Shown piece after piece: positions 7,774 through 14,651 of a stretch of 29,020 nucleotides of DNA. The notes beneath the pieces are model-generated. The model was not told the origin of the DNA. It did no database searches and was given only the letters and a program-made list of their open reading frames with translations. Source of the stretch: CAYGZA01 sp964354135 (GTDB lineage Bacteria > Planctomycetota > Planctomycetia > Pirellulales > Thermoguttaceae); contig CAYGZA010000043.1 of assembly GCA_964354135.1 (NCBI GenBank), positions 1-29,020 of the forward strand. The letters run 5' to 3'. Position 1 is the first letter of the stretch, and the number at the start of each line of letters is the position of its first letter. Both the position numbers and the translations under genes were made by a program.

Positions 7774-9384
7774 TCAGAAGGGCATCCCCGGCATCATTCC
7801 CTTCGCCTGGTTCGCCAACTCCTCCAGGTCCTTGATTCTCCATCGTCCGGTCACGCGGATCGTATCGCCGCTCCGGCTCAATTTGATGGCCCGCACCATG
7901 CCCGTGACCTTCTCGATCTGTTGCCGGGCCTCGCGCGGCACGTTGGCAGGAATGCTGCCCATCTTGGTGTCGAGCATCTTCATGCCGTCGTCGAATTGCT
8001 TCTGGAGCGCTTCGGCCTGGGCATTGCCGGCGAACGCTGCGGCCGCGTCGATGCTCAACCAGGAATCCGCGGAGAATCCCAGCGCGAACCACTTCGGCAT
8101 GTCCTCCGCCGCCGGACCCGCCCCGGACGTTCCCGGCGAGGGCATCCGGGAGGGAAACCCGGCGCTTCGCCCGCCGAGGCCGGAGCCGAAAACGCCGCCG
8201 GGAAGCTCGACCAGCCGCGCGTCCACGGCAACGAAGGAATCCCCCTTGACGCTCTGCAACGCCCGCTGCATCTCCGCGCCATAGGGCACGGTCTCTTTTC
8301 GTTCCCAGCGGCCCAGGGCTTCCTTCATGTCCTCTTCTCTCGTCGCGCCACAAAACGTGTTGGCGGCAGGCTTCGCCAGCCAGCCGTTCCCGAACCTGAC
8401 GTACGGGATGCTCCCGGCGGTCCTGGTCTCGGCGCCGGCGGGCAAGGGAGGGCCGGCCGGCAGGCCCATCGCCGCCTGGCCTTCCTGGGCCTTCGCGGCC
8501 AGCGCGACCATTCTATCCAGCGGCACGTCCTCGCGCGTCCTCACCACCACAACGGCCTGATCCTCCCGCAGCGAAGCGAAGTGGACTTCTGTGACGAGGT
8601 CCAACAGCTCGGTCAGCTCGCGGGGAATTCCGAATCCGCCGCCGGGGATATTCGCTCCGGATCGGCTCGCCGCTTTCTCGGCCGCGCCCATGCGACCGCG
8701 CAGCAGCCGGTTGAAAAGCGGCGCCAACTCGCTTTTCCGCAGCTTGTCGGCGTTGAGGTAGCCGACCGCCATCGCGTTGCCGGGGAGGAACGGCCGGGCC
8801 CACTCGGCACTGGCCGCGGCGGCGGACCCGCCGCCCGAGCCGCCGCCCGAGGTCACCACGTAATACGCCAGGAAAACCACGGCGACGACGGCCAGAGCGG
8901 CGGCGCCCCCGTAGACGAGCGGCTTGGGGACGCCGCGCCTCCTTCTCGCCGGCCTTGCGACGGCGACCGGGGCCAGCGGTGCGACGCCGGGTGCTCCCGC
9001 CAAGTCCGTCCCGAGCAGGTCGTCCAGAAGCGACGGCGCCGGACCCAGCGGCGGCGGAGCGCTCGGGGGAGGAACCGGGGGACCCGGCTCGGGGGCGTCG
9101 GCCCAGGGCGCGGGGGCCGGCGGCCGGGGCGGCGCCTTGGGAGCTGCGGACGGCTGGGGCGGGGCCGCCTTCGGCTTCGGCGGTAACGATGCCGCCGGGC
9201 CCTGCGGATGCGACGGCGCCGCGGGCCGCTTGGGCGGCGCCGGTGCCGCAGGACTGCCCTGCGCCTCCGTCGCGCCGACGATGAAGACTTGCTTGCAGTT
9301 CGGGTTCCCGCAGCGGGCCTGCTTGCCCACGGCCGTGTCGAGAACGTGGTACTTCTTACCGCAGTGCGGACAGGCGACTTCCAC
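7774..9384 (-). CDS. MJ0042-type zinc-ribbon protein with proline-rich linker and one TM helix
   Basis: 536 residues in four parts. Residues 1-35 form a zinc ribbon, CPHCGKKYHVLD...ARCGNPNC, as in MJ0042 fingers, with four cysteines. Residues about 41-140 are low-complexity Pro/Ala. After RPARRRRG a single membrane helix (about 157-177, VYGGAAALAVVAVVFLAYYVV) follows, then a GGGSGGG linker. The remainder is an extracytoplasmic domain of a type often seen in planctomycetes (NAMAVGYLNADKLRKSELAPLF ... VVVVRTREDVPLDRMVALAA ... FVAVDARLVELPGGVFG ... SWLSIDAAAAFAGN ... IRVTGRWRIKDLEELANQAKGMMPGMPF). Its function is unknown. The start is a GTG at 9384 with AAAGGAG (9390-9396) five bases upstream; the longer ATG start (9423) lacks such a site. 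The gene faces the haem-propeller gene convergently. Confidence 0.8.
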   Translation of the reverse strand: MEVACPHCGKKYHVLDTAVGKQARCGNPNCKQVFIVGATEAQGSPAAPAPPKRPAAPSHPQGPAASLPPKPKAAPPQPSAAPKAPPRPPAPAPWADAPEPGPPVPPPSAPPPLGPAPSLLDDLLGTDLAGAPGVAPLAPVAVARPARRRRGVPKPLVYGGAAALAVVAVVFLAYYVVTSGGGSGGGSAAAASAEWARPFLPGNAMAVGYLNADKLRKSELAPLFNRLLRGRMGAAEKAASRSGANIPGGGFGIPRELTELLDLVTEVHFASLREDQAVVVVRTREDVPLDRMVALAAKAQEGQAAMGLPAGPPLPAGAETRTAGSIPYVRFGNGWLAKPAANTFCGATREEDMKEALGRWERKETVPYGAEMQRALQSVKGDSFVAVDARLVELPGGVFGSGLGGRSAGFPSRMPSPGTSGAGPAAEDMPKWFALGFSADSWLSIDAAAAFAGNAQAEALQKQFDDGMKMLDTKMGSIPANVPREARQQIEKVTGMVRAIKLSRSGDTIRVTGRWRIKDLEELANQAKGMMPGMPF

Positions 9385-9540
9385 GGCCGCTCCTTTCAGA
9401 TTCCGGGCCAGGTCTCCGGTCACCTCGGCCCGACCAAGGAGATGGGTCCACGGGCACCACCGCAGCGGGTGCTCTCTTGCCCGCCGGCATCGGATAGTCT
9501 AACCGGCAGACGCGATTTCGCAAGCCCCGGGCCGCCGGCC

Positions 9541-9577
9541 GGGCGAGGCTCCTGCCGGGAGGGCGAGGCTCCTGCCG
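9541..9577. repeat. Two-unit direct repeat, 17-base identical unit, period 20
   Basis: GGGCGAGGCTCCTGCCG occurs at 9541-9557 and again at 9561-9577 and runs on into GAGCC. The unit is itself partly palindromic (GGCTCCTGCC...). Similar GGCAGGAGCCTCGCCC stretches are, as I recall, dispersed in planctomycete intergenic DNA. Confidence 0.65.
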
Positions 9578-9689
9578 AGCCACCGTGCCCGCGGCCGTTC
9601 GGGCCACCTTGGCCACGGCCTCGACACGCGCCCGGCGGAAGACCGTAGGTTATACTAAAACCTGCTTCACAAGCTCTGTGGGACGGAAT

Positions 9690-9899
9690 TCAATTGCCGG
9701 CAGGGAAAACGGGGAAGCACCGCGGCCGTGCCCACGACGATCCACGCGAGGTCGCGGGGGCTGAGGACGTGGCCTGGGGCGATCTTGGAGCGTCCCCTCG
9801 CAAACCGTAATCGTGGGGCGGCTGCTCCGGGGGCGAAATGCCCAACCGCTTGTAGTACGGATCGAAACGCTCTTTCTCGGCCCCGGGCAGCCTTGCCTC
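9690..9899 (-). pseudogene. Fragment of a planctomycete 'DPYYKxLGI' motif protein
   Basis: On the minus strand, the frame ending at a TGA (9690-9692) reads GAEKERFDPYYKRLGISPPEQPP and then loses similarity after HDYGLRGD. I recognise this as the short motif (typically FDPYYKWLGIPP.EQPPNHYRLLGI) near the N-terminus of many planctomycete proteins, often kinase- or FHA-linked. Here it has no start codon with a ribosome site, the expected following HYRLLGI is altered, and the frame stops within about 60 codons. It is best read as a decayed remnant. The similarity is from memory and covers only about 20 residues. Confidence 0.4.
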
Positions 9900-9927
9900 A
9901 AGACGCCAAGCCCCGAGCCGCGAAACC

Positions 9928-10134
9928 CTACTCGACCTTGATGCCGATGTTCACGGTCACCTGGTACTGCTGGATCTGGCCGCCGGCGATGCTGCCGCGC
10001 TCTTCCACGACCTCAAACCAGCTCAAGTTGGCTTCGTTCCGGGCCGCCTTGGCGATGGCATTGGCCGCCGCGTCGCTGAAGGACTTCGTGGAAGTGCCGA
10101 CCAGTTGAATCTTCTTGAAAACGCTGTCTGCCAT
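9928..10134 (-). CDS. Dodecin-family flavin-binding protein
   Basis: The 68-residue product has the typical length and sequence of dodecins: VFKKIQLVGTSTKSFSDAAA at the start, a helix with AIAKAARNEANL, then SWFEVVEERGSIAGGQIQQ and the closing strand QVTVNIGIKV. Dodecins form hollow dodecamers that store flavin or CoA. Trp39 and the glutamines at about 53-56 correspond to the flavin-stacking and contact positions. The start is the ATG at 10134 with GTGAGG about 8 bases upstream. It appears monocistronic, with the next gene downstream on its strand 540 bases away. Confidence 0.93.
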   Translation of the reverse strand: MADSVFKKIQLVGTSTKSFSDAAANAIAKAARNEANLSWFEVVEERGSIAGGQIQQYQVTVNIGIKVE

Positions 10135-10444
10135 GGAGAATCCTCACGTTTCATGGGTTGTCTGAGAAAGTAAATTCCACGTGCTTGCCGGACCGGCTTC
10201 CAGCAATGTCCCGAAGCAGGGCTGCCATGCGTACGGAAAACGGTTTTCAGGGTACCTTCACGTCGCTGAAAGTCAAGGTGGCTCAGGGGCGGTTGGTCCT
10301 GGAAGGGACCGTGCGGCTGGAGCTGCCCGTGCCGCGGCCCGGTAGCACGAATCCGTGGCCACAAGGCCCTGAAGGTTGACTCGCCATGGCAGGGGGGTTA
10401 GTATCGGATCGGGCCATCCTGTTGTTCGTTGCCGGAGGACCGCT
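10135..10444. other. Divergent intergenic region (dodecin / oxidoreductase)
   Basis: These 310 bases lie between divergent genes and must hold both promoters. I see the perfect palindrome GAAAAC-G-GTTTTC at 10236-10248, about 100 bases before the dodecin start, and GGAGGA at 10434-10439, which sets the oxidoreductase start. No convincing -35/-10 pair or small gene was found. Confidence 0.5.
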
Positions 10445-11773
10445 ATGAGCCGGAAGATTGACCGACGCACGTTTGCCAAGACCACCGCTGCTGCCGCGCT
10501 CGGGTGGACCGCCCTGGGCGCGGCTGGCCGCCTGCCGGCCTTTCAGTGCTGCTCTACCGGAGCCAATGAGACGATCCGCCTCGGGTTCATCGGCGTGGGC
10601 AACCGCGGCGGGCAACTGCTCGACGCCTTCCTGGCGACCAAGTACCGCGGCATGGAGGTGGCCGCTTTGTGCGACGTCTACAGACCTTACCTGGACCAGG
10701 CGGCCAAGCGGTTCGACGGCAAGCCCGAGACCTTCGTCGACTTCCGCAAGCTGTTGGAGCGCAAAGATATCGACGCCGTGGTCATTGCCACGCCCGACCA
10801 TTGGCACGCCATCCAGACTATCGCGGCCTGCCGCGCCGGCAAGGACGTCTACGTCGAGAAGCCCCTTTGCATCACGATCCGCGAAGGGCGGCGGATGGTC
10901 GACGCGGCCCGCCAGACCCGCCGCGTCGTCCAGGTGGGCACGCACCGCCGCTCTTCGGTCCTTTACTCCAAGCTGGGCGCCGTGATCGCCTCGGGAAAAA
11001 TCGGCAAGGTGACCGTCAGCCGGGCATATCGGCTGAGCAACATGGCCCCCAGCGGGATCGGCAAGGCCCCTTCGACCGACCCGCCGAAAGACCTGGACTG
11101 GGACTTGTGGCTCGGCCCGCGGCCTTCGCGGCCCTTTCAAGAGAACATCGCCCCGTACAAATTCCGCTGGTGGGACCTCTACTCCTCGCAGGTCGCCAAT
11201 TGGGGTATTCACTATCTGGATGCGATCCGCTGGCTCACCGCCGAGCTGGCGCCCTCGTCGGTCTGTGCCCTGGGCGGTCGCTTTGCCGTGGAGGACGACC
11301 GCACCATCCCCGACACGATGGAGGCGATCTTCGAGTTCGCCTCCGGGCGGCTGGCGATCTTCGGCCAATACGAGGCCAACGGCAACCCGGCCTTGCCGAA
11401 AGGCGAGCTGGAGCTTCGCGGCACCTTGGGCACCGCCTACGTCGACGGGCACGTGTTCGAGCTGGTCCCCGAGCGCGGCGGCCAGTTCCAGGACGGCAAG
11501 CCCCGGATCGAGCCGCTGAAGGTCCGGATCGCCGAGGGCGACCCAACCATCGCCCATGCTCACAACTTCTTGGACTGCATCAAGTCCCGCCGGGAGCCCA
11601 ATGCCGACGTGGAGGAAGGGCACCGCTCGACCACGATGAGCCTCCTGGCCAACATCTCCCTGGCGACGCGGTCGCGGCTGGACTGGGACGCGCGGAAAGA
11701 AACATGCACCAACAACCCGGCGGCCAACGAGCTATTGCACTACGAGTACCGCAAGCCGTGGAAACTGGATTAG
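10445..11773 (+). CDS. Tat-exported Gfo/Idh/MocA-family oxidoreductase
   Basis: A 442-residue NAD(P)-dependent sugar or cyclitol dehydrogenase-like protein. A twin-arginine signal (KIDRRTFAKTTAAAALG, arginines at 7-8) precedes the Rossmann domain: IRLGFIGVGNRGGQLLD (about 44-60) with the GxGxxG-type loop, AALCDVYRPYLDQA, VVIATPDHWHAIQTIAAC, and the family's EKP motif in DVYVEKPLCITIREG (Glu138-Pro140). The C-terminal domain has the usual WDLYSSQVANWGIHYLDAIR segment. Tat-exported members are abundant in planctomycetes; their substrates are mostly unknown. The ATG at 10445 has GGAGGA five bases upstream, so the longer frame from 10376 is not the start. The aldolase gene 294 bases downstream, on the same strand, may belong to the same pathway, but a repeat array lies between them. 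Confidence 0.92.
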   Translation: MSRKIDRRTFAKTTAAAALGWTALGAAGRLPAFQCCSTGANETIRLGFIGVGNRGGQLLDAFLATKYRGMEVAALCDVYRPYLDQAAKRFDGKPETFVDFRKLLERKDIDAVVIATPDHWHAIQTIAACRAGKDVYVEKPLCITIREGRRMVDAARQTRRVVQVGTHRRSSVLYSKLGAVIASGKIGKVTVSRAYRLSNMAPSGIGKAPSTDPPKDLDWDLWLGPRPSRPFQENIAPYKFRWWDLYSSQVANWGIHYLDAIRWLTAELAPSSVCALGGRFAVEDDRTIPDTMEAIFEFASGRLAIFGQYEANGNPALPKGELELRGTLGTAYVDGHVFELVPERGGQFQDGKPRIEPLKVRIAEGDPTIAHAHNFLDCIKSRREPNADVEEGHRSTTMSLLANISLATRSRLDWDARKETCTNNPAANELLHYEYRKPWKLD

Positions 11774-11793
11774 GGGCGAGGGGCGAGGGGCGA
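11773..11793. repeat. Tandem 7-base repeat, three units
   Basis: GGGGCGA is repeated three times in direct succession, starting at the last base of the oxidoreductase stop codon. It is short and may be slippage. Confidence 0.6.
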
Positions 11794-11803
11794 GAGATGA
11801 AGC

Positions 11804-11926
11804 ATCAGAGCCGGGCCGGCGAATCAGAGCCGGGCCGGAAAATCAGAGCCGGGCCGTGTCGGCCCGGTAGGAGCATCAGAGCCGGGCCGTGTCGGCCCGG
11901 TTGCGTATCCGGCGGGCTTGCCCGCC
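11804..11926. repeat. Array of ATCAGAGCCGGGCCG units with hairpins
   Basis: ATCAGAGCCGGGCCG begins at 11804, 11823, 11842 and 11875 (spacings 19, 19 and 33). The last two units extend into GTGTCGGCCCGG, giving a hairpin with arms CCGGGCC and GGCCCGG around GTGTC. A separate perfect hairpin, GGCGGGC-TT-GCCCGCC, follows at 11911-11926. None is followed by a T-run, so these look like REP-type repeats rather than intrinsic terminators, though they could still stop or stabilise the oxidoreductase transcript. Confidence 0.75.
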
Positions 11927-12029
11927 GCGGCGCGAACAATGACCTTCCAGCAGTGGTGTTTGCCTGCGAGCCGCCAGTTCGTCCCTTGAGAACCATCGCC
12001 GTGGCCCCCCTTTGCTCCTTCGCGGCTTT

Positions 12030-12067
12030 GCGTGAAACCTCCTCCCGCTTTCGCGTGAGACCTCCCG
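12030..12067. repeat. Imperfect direct repeat just before the aldolase start
   Basis: GCGTGAAACCTCCTCCCG (12030-12047) recurs as GCGTGAGACCTCCCG (12053-12067), ending at the base before the ATG. The flanking CTTCGCGGCTTTGCGTGA resembles a dispersed CACGCAAAG..GCAAAGG repeat seen in many planctomycete genomes, from memory. The repeat occupies the place where a ribosome site would be. Confidence 0.5.
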
Positions 12068-12865
12068 ATGAAGACTAACCCCGTCAAACAGAAGCTCCGC
12101 GAAGGCAAGCCCTCCTTCGGCACCTGGCTCTCACTCGATAACCTCCACAGCGCCCGCGTGTTGGCCCGGATGGGTTTCGACTGGCTCAATCTCGACATGG
12201 AGCACTCGGCGATCGACTGGTCGCAGGCGGCGGCCATCTTCGCGGCGATCGCCGACGCCGGCTGCGTCCCGCTGGTCCGCGTGCCCGAAGGAAACCACCA
12301 CCTCATCAAGCGGGCCCTCGACGCCGGGGCGTTCGGCATTGTTGTGCCGATGGTCAACACGGTCGAGCAAGCCCGGGTTGCGGTCGCCGCGGCCAGGCTT
12401 CCGCCGCTGGGCAACCGCAGCGCCGGCGGCGGGATGCACGCGCTGAATTTCGCCGCCTCTCCGGAGGAGTACTTCGCTCGGGCCAACGACGAGATCCTCG
12501 TCGTGCTGCAAACCGAAAGCCCAACCGGCGTAGAGAATGCCGAGGACATCTACCGCCTGCCCGGCTGCGACGCGATCTTCGTCGGCCCGTTCGACCTTAG
12601 CTTCACCATGCGATCCCCGGACGGCCGCTTCCCCACGCCCGAAGAGCACGAGGCAATGATCCAGCGGGTGATCGACGTCGGCCGCCGGACCGGCACGCCC
12701 ACCGGCATGCACTGCATGGAGCCCGAGGACGCCCTGCGCCGCGCCGAGCAGGGCATGCAGTTCATCGCCGTCGGCAGCGACCTCCGCATGCTCACCGGCA
12801 AGGCGGAAGAGGTGCTCAAGACGCTTCATCTCGACAAAGCCCGGGAGGGGCTCGCGCGGTATTGA
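12068..12865 (+). CDS. HpcH/HpaI-family class II aldolase
   Basis: A 265-residue metal-dependent pyruvate aldolase of the HpcH/HpaI (2-keto-3-deoxy sugar acid or 4-hydroxy-2-oxo-heptanedioate) type. The catalytic residues fit the E. coli HpaI set with an offset of one: His46 in NLDMEHSAID, Arg71 in LVRVPEGNH, Gln148 and Glu150 in VVLQTESPTG, and Asp176 in FVGPFDLSFT. Glu150 and Asp176 should bind the divalent metal. VVPMVNT and MHALNFAA are also family segments. The reaction is reversible cleavage to pyruvate and an aldehyde; the natural substrate cannot be assigned. No clear Shine-Dalgarno is present because a repeat abuts the ATG. A perfect hairpin lies 11 bases past the stop. Confidence 0.92.
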   Translation: MKTNPVKQKLREGKPSFGTWLSLDNLHSARVLARMGFDWLNLDMEHSAIDWSQAAAIFAAIADAGCVPLVRVPEGNHHLIKRALDAGAFGIVVPMVNTVEQARVAVAAARLPPLGNRSAGGGMHALNFAASPEEYFARANDEILVVLQTESPTGVENAEDIYRLPGCDAIFVGPFDLSFTMRSPDGRFPTPEEHEAMIQRVIDVGRRTGTPTGMHCMEPEDALRRAEQGMQFIAVGSDLRMLTGKAEEVLKTLHLDKAREGLARY

Positions 12866-12876
12866 GCCAATCGTGG

Positions 12877-12893
12877 CGTGCGCTTTGCGCACG
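12877..12893. terminator. Hairpin after the aldolase gene (possible terminator)
   Basis: CGTGCGC-TTT-GCGCACG is a perfect 7-base-pair stem with a 3-base loop, 11 bases after the aldolase stop. It has no T-run behind it, so it could be a weak terminator, an RNA-stabilising hairpin or a short palindromic repeat. Confidence 0.35.
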
Positions 12894-13073
12894 GTTCCCC
12901 CGGGATTCACATCCATCACCCGTCGGGGGTCGCGAGCAGTTCTGGCAGGCGGGCACCGAGTTCGGGCGGAAATCGCGCGCACCAGGCAGTGTCGATCAGG
13001 CTCAGGTTGCTGACCTCGCGACGGTGCGTGCAATCTTCACCGCGCGGACACGCCATCGGACAATTCGGACGGT

Positions 13074-13107
13074 TGACAGGGACGGATGCGGGTGCTATTA
13101 TTGTCAA
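13074..13107 (+). promoter_or_regulatory. Sigma70-type promoter for fic with overlapping inverted repeat
   Basis: TTGACA (13074-13079) and TATTAT (13096-13101) are separated by 16 bases, close to the sigma70 consensus. TGTCAA at 13102-13107 is the exact inverse of the -35 hexamer, so the promoter core lies inside a TTGACA/TGTCAA inverted repeat that could be an operator. It is about 95 bases upstream of the chosen fic start. Confidence 0.55.
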
Positions 13108-13195
13108 GGCCAACACCATCTCGGAGCGGTGTCTGAAATGTAACATGGCCAGGGTACATGTTTTACGTCGAGCACCCAGGTCCGGAGTCCGAGAC

Positions 13196-14422
13196 ATGCG
13201 ACGGACAGGCACTGAGACATCTCGCAGGACAGAGAGAAGGACATACGAGCGGACACACCCGTGGATCACCTTCCGCCACGACCTGACAGGTGCGCCGTAC
13301 CAGTTGTGGATGGACCTCGGAGCGGTACAGTCCAAGATCGAACACGTCGCCGGCGCCATGCTCCCGCCGGGAATCGCCGAGGACCTCCACTGGCTCTTTC
13401 TCGCAAGAGGCGTCCATGGGACTACGGCCATCGAGGGCAACACTCTCTCCGAAGAGCAGGTGCGGGCTCAAATCGAAGGCAAGTCGGATTTGCCCGAATC
13501 CCAGGCGTACCTTGCGAGGGAGATCGAGAACATCGTCACGGCGTGCAACAGGATTACGGCGGACGTGCTCCGTGGCAGGGGGGCTGAGTTGACTCCCGGC
13601 CAAGTCCGAGAGTTCAACGAAACGGTCCTGAGCGGACTGCCGTTGGACAAAGACGTTGTTCCGGGCCAGTTCCGCAGGCATTCCGTTGCCGTCGGCAAGT
13701 ACCGCGGAGCCCCCAGCGAGGACTGCCGATATCTCCTCCAACGCTTGTGCGAGTGGCTTCCAGAGATCCAACCTCCCAGTTCGGACCTCGCGACGGGCTT
13801 CGCCGTATTGAAGGCCGTTCTGGCTCACTTGTACATCGCGTGGATTCACCCTTTCGGGGACGGAAACGGCCGAACCGCAAGGCTCGTCGAATTCAAGATC
13901 CTGCTTTCCGGAGGCGTCCCTTCCGTTGCCGCTCATCTGTTGAGCAACTTCTACAATCAGACGCGATCGGAATACTACAGGCAACTCGCCGCAGCGAGTC
14001 AGACCGGCGGCGACGTATTGCCGTTCCTGCGTTACGCGGCGCGAGGAATGAGGGACTCGCTCGACGGGCAAATCCGCGTTATTCGCGGGTTTCAGTGGCG
14101 CATCGCCTGGCGGGATTACGTCTATGAGAGGTTCCGCGGGATGAGAGGTGACGCGTGGGACCGGAGGAGGCTGTTGGCCCTGGAACTCGCAGAACGTGAA
14201 GAGCCGGCCGAAGATGTCGCAGCGCTGCGGCGACTCACTCCCGAAATCGCCGAGCGGTATGCGAGGAAGACACCCAAAACGCTCACCCGCGACGTAAATG
14301 AGCTGGTCAACATGAAGCTCATGGTGCGATCGGGCAGGTCCGTACGCGCCAACACGGCACTGCTAACGCAGTTCCTCCCAGCCAGACGACCGGACGCCGT
14401 GCGAGAGACGGGGAGAACTTGA
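13196..14422 (+). CDS. Fic-domain protein (probable AMP-transferase), class II-like
   Basis: A 408-residue Fic protein. The active-site motif HPFGDGNGR is complete at residues 218-226; His218 is the catalytic base. An N-terminal inhibitory-helix motif TTAIEGN (76-82, fitting [S/T]xxxE[G/N]) marks it as an autoinhibited class II type, with Glu80 expected to block ATP. A C-terminal winged-helix-like region (about 320-395, LTPEIAERYARKTPKTLTRDVNEL) is common in large Fic proteins. It probably transfers AMP to a protein hydroxyl; the target is unknown and no antitoxin-like gene is adjacent. The start is uncertain: ATG 13196 has GGAG eight bases upstream, while ATG 13145 is an in-frame alternative. 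The first 20 residues are Arg/Thr-rich because GGACA recurs about every 15 bases. It has its own promoter and terminator, so it is monocistronic. Confidence 0.9.
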   Translation: MRRTGTETSRRTERRTYERTHPWITFRHDLTGAPYQLWMDLGAVQSKIEHVAGAMLPPGIAEDLHWLFLARGVHGTTAIEGNTLSEEQVRAQIEGKSDLPESQAYLAREIENIVTACNRITADVLRGRGAELTPGQVREFNETVLSGLPLDKDVVPGQFRRHSVAVGKYRGAPSEDCRYLLQRLCEWLPEIQPPSSDLATGFAVLKAVLAHLYIAWIHPFGDGNGRTARLVEFKILLSGGVPSVAAHLLSNFYNQTRSEYYRQLAAASQTGGDVLPFLRYAARGMRDSLDGQIRVIRGFQWRIAWRDYVYERFRGMRGDAWDRRRLLALELAEREEPAEDVAALRRLTPEIAERYARKTPKTLTRDVNELVNMKLMVRSGRSVRANTALLTQFLPARRPDAVRETGRT

Positions 14423-14460
14423 GGACCGGTCAATCGTAGGATGCGCTATGGGGAGGGAAG

Positions 14461-14504
14461 AGGGGACATGACGATCCTTGGATGATCGTTGTGGCCCCCT
14501 TTTT
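14461..14504 (+). terminator. Intrinsic terminator after fic
   Basis: Arms 14462-14476 and 14484-14498 pair at 12 of 15 positions (GGGG..ACGATC with GATCGT..CCCC) around a 7-base loop, CTTGGAT. TTTTT follows at 14500-14504. It lies 40 bases past the fic stop on the same strand. Confidence 0.72.
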
Positions 14505-14570
14505 CGCTGCCGCTGAGCTGGGTGCTGCTCTCGGTACCGCCCGGTTTCTCTCGCCCCCAAACGCCTTGTG

Positions 14571-14611
14571 TCCTGAGAGCATTGACACGGCCGATCCGGG
14601 CGCTCAGGATA
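14571..14611 (+). promoter_or_regulatory. Candidate promoter and operator for the M61 peptidase gene
   Basis: TTGACA (14582-14587) and AGGATA (14606-14611) are 18 bases apart, about 40 bases before the ATG at 14652. TCCTGAGAGC (14571-14580) and GCGCTCAGGA (14600-14609) form an inverted repeat with 9 of 10 positions matching that frames the -35 and overlaps the -10. This is a layout expected of a repressor site. It is inferred from sequence only. Confidence 0.42.
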
Positions 14612-14651
14612 GATGCGGCGTTGTCGTCGTCCACAGCCGAAGGGTTGCATC

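Larger units (their letters stand above)
9385..9927. other. Gene-poor interval between zinc-ribbon and dodecin genes
   Basis: No intact gene was seen in these 543 bases. The interval holds the ribosome site of the zinc-ribbon gene (9390-9396), a two-unit repeat (9541-9577), a TATACT box in a small inverted repeat (GGTT...AACC, about 9648-9662), and a degraded protein fragment on the minus strand (9690-9899). Both flanking genes are on the minus strand, so it should also contain the zinc-ribbon gene's promoter, which I could not fix. Confidence 0.5.
12866..13195. other. Intergenic region between aldolase and fic
   Basis: These 330 bases contain the hairpin at 12877-12893 and the fic promoter at 13074-13107. 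On the minus strand, a 46-codon frame from an ATG near 13055 to a TGA at 12916 contains REVSNLSLIDTAWCARFPPE. It has no ribosome site or recognised family and is not called as a gene. Confidence 0.4.

Noticed and set aside
6712..9186. An 824-residue plus-strand frame crossing the haem-propeller gene and the zinc-ribbon gene
   Set aside because: It spans two real genes in wrong frames, is Arg/Gly-rich and has no ribosome site or recognisable domain.
11804..11900. CRISPR-like array
   Set aside because: Units are 15-26 bases with spacings of 19-33 that leave only 4-7 bases between them, are palindromic and have no cas genes nearby. It fits a REP cluster.
12916..13055. A 46-codon minus-strand frame containing REVSNLSLIDTAWCARFPPE
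   Set aside because: The residues look somewhat protein-like, but there is no ribosome site, no family I can name, and it runs under the fic promoter. It could be a gene remnant; evidence is too thin.
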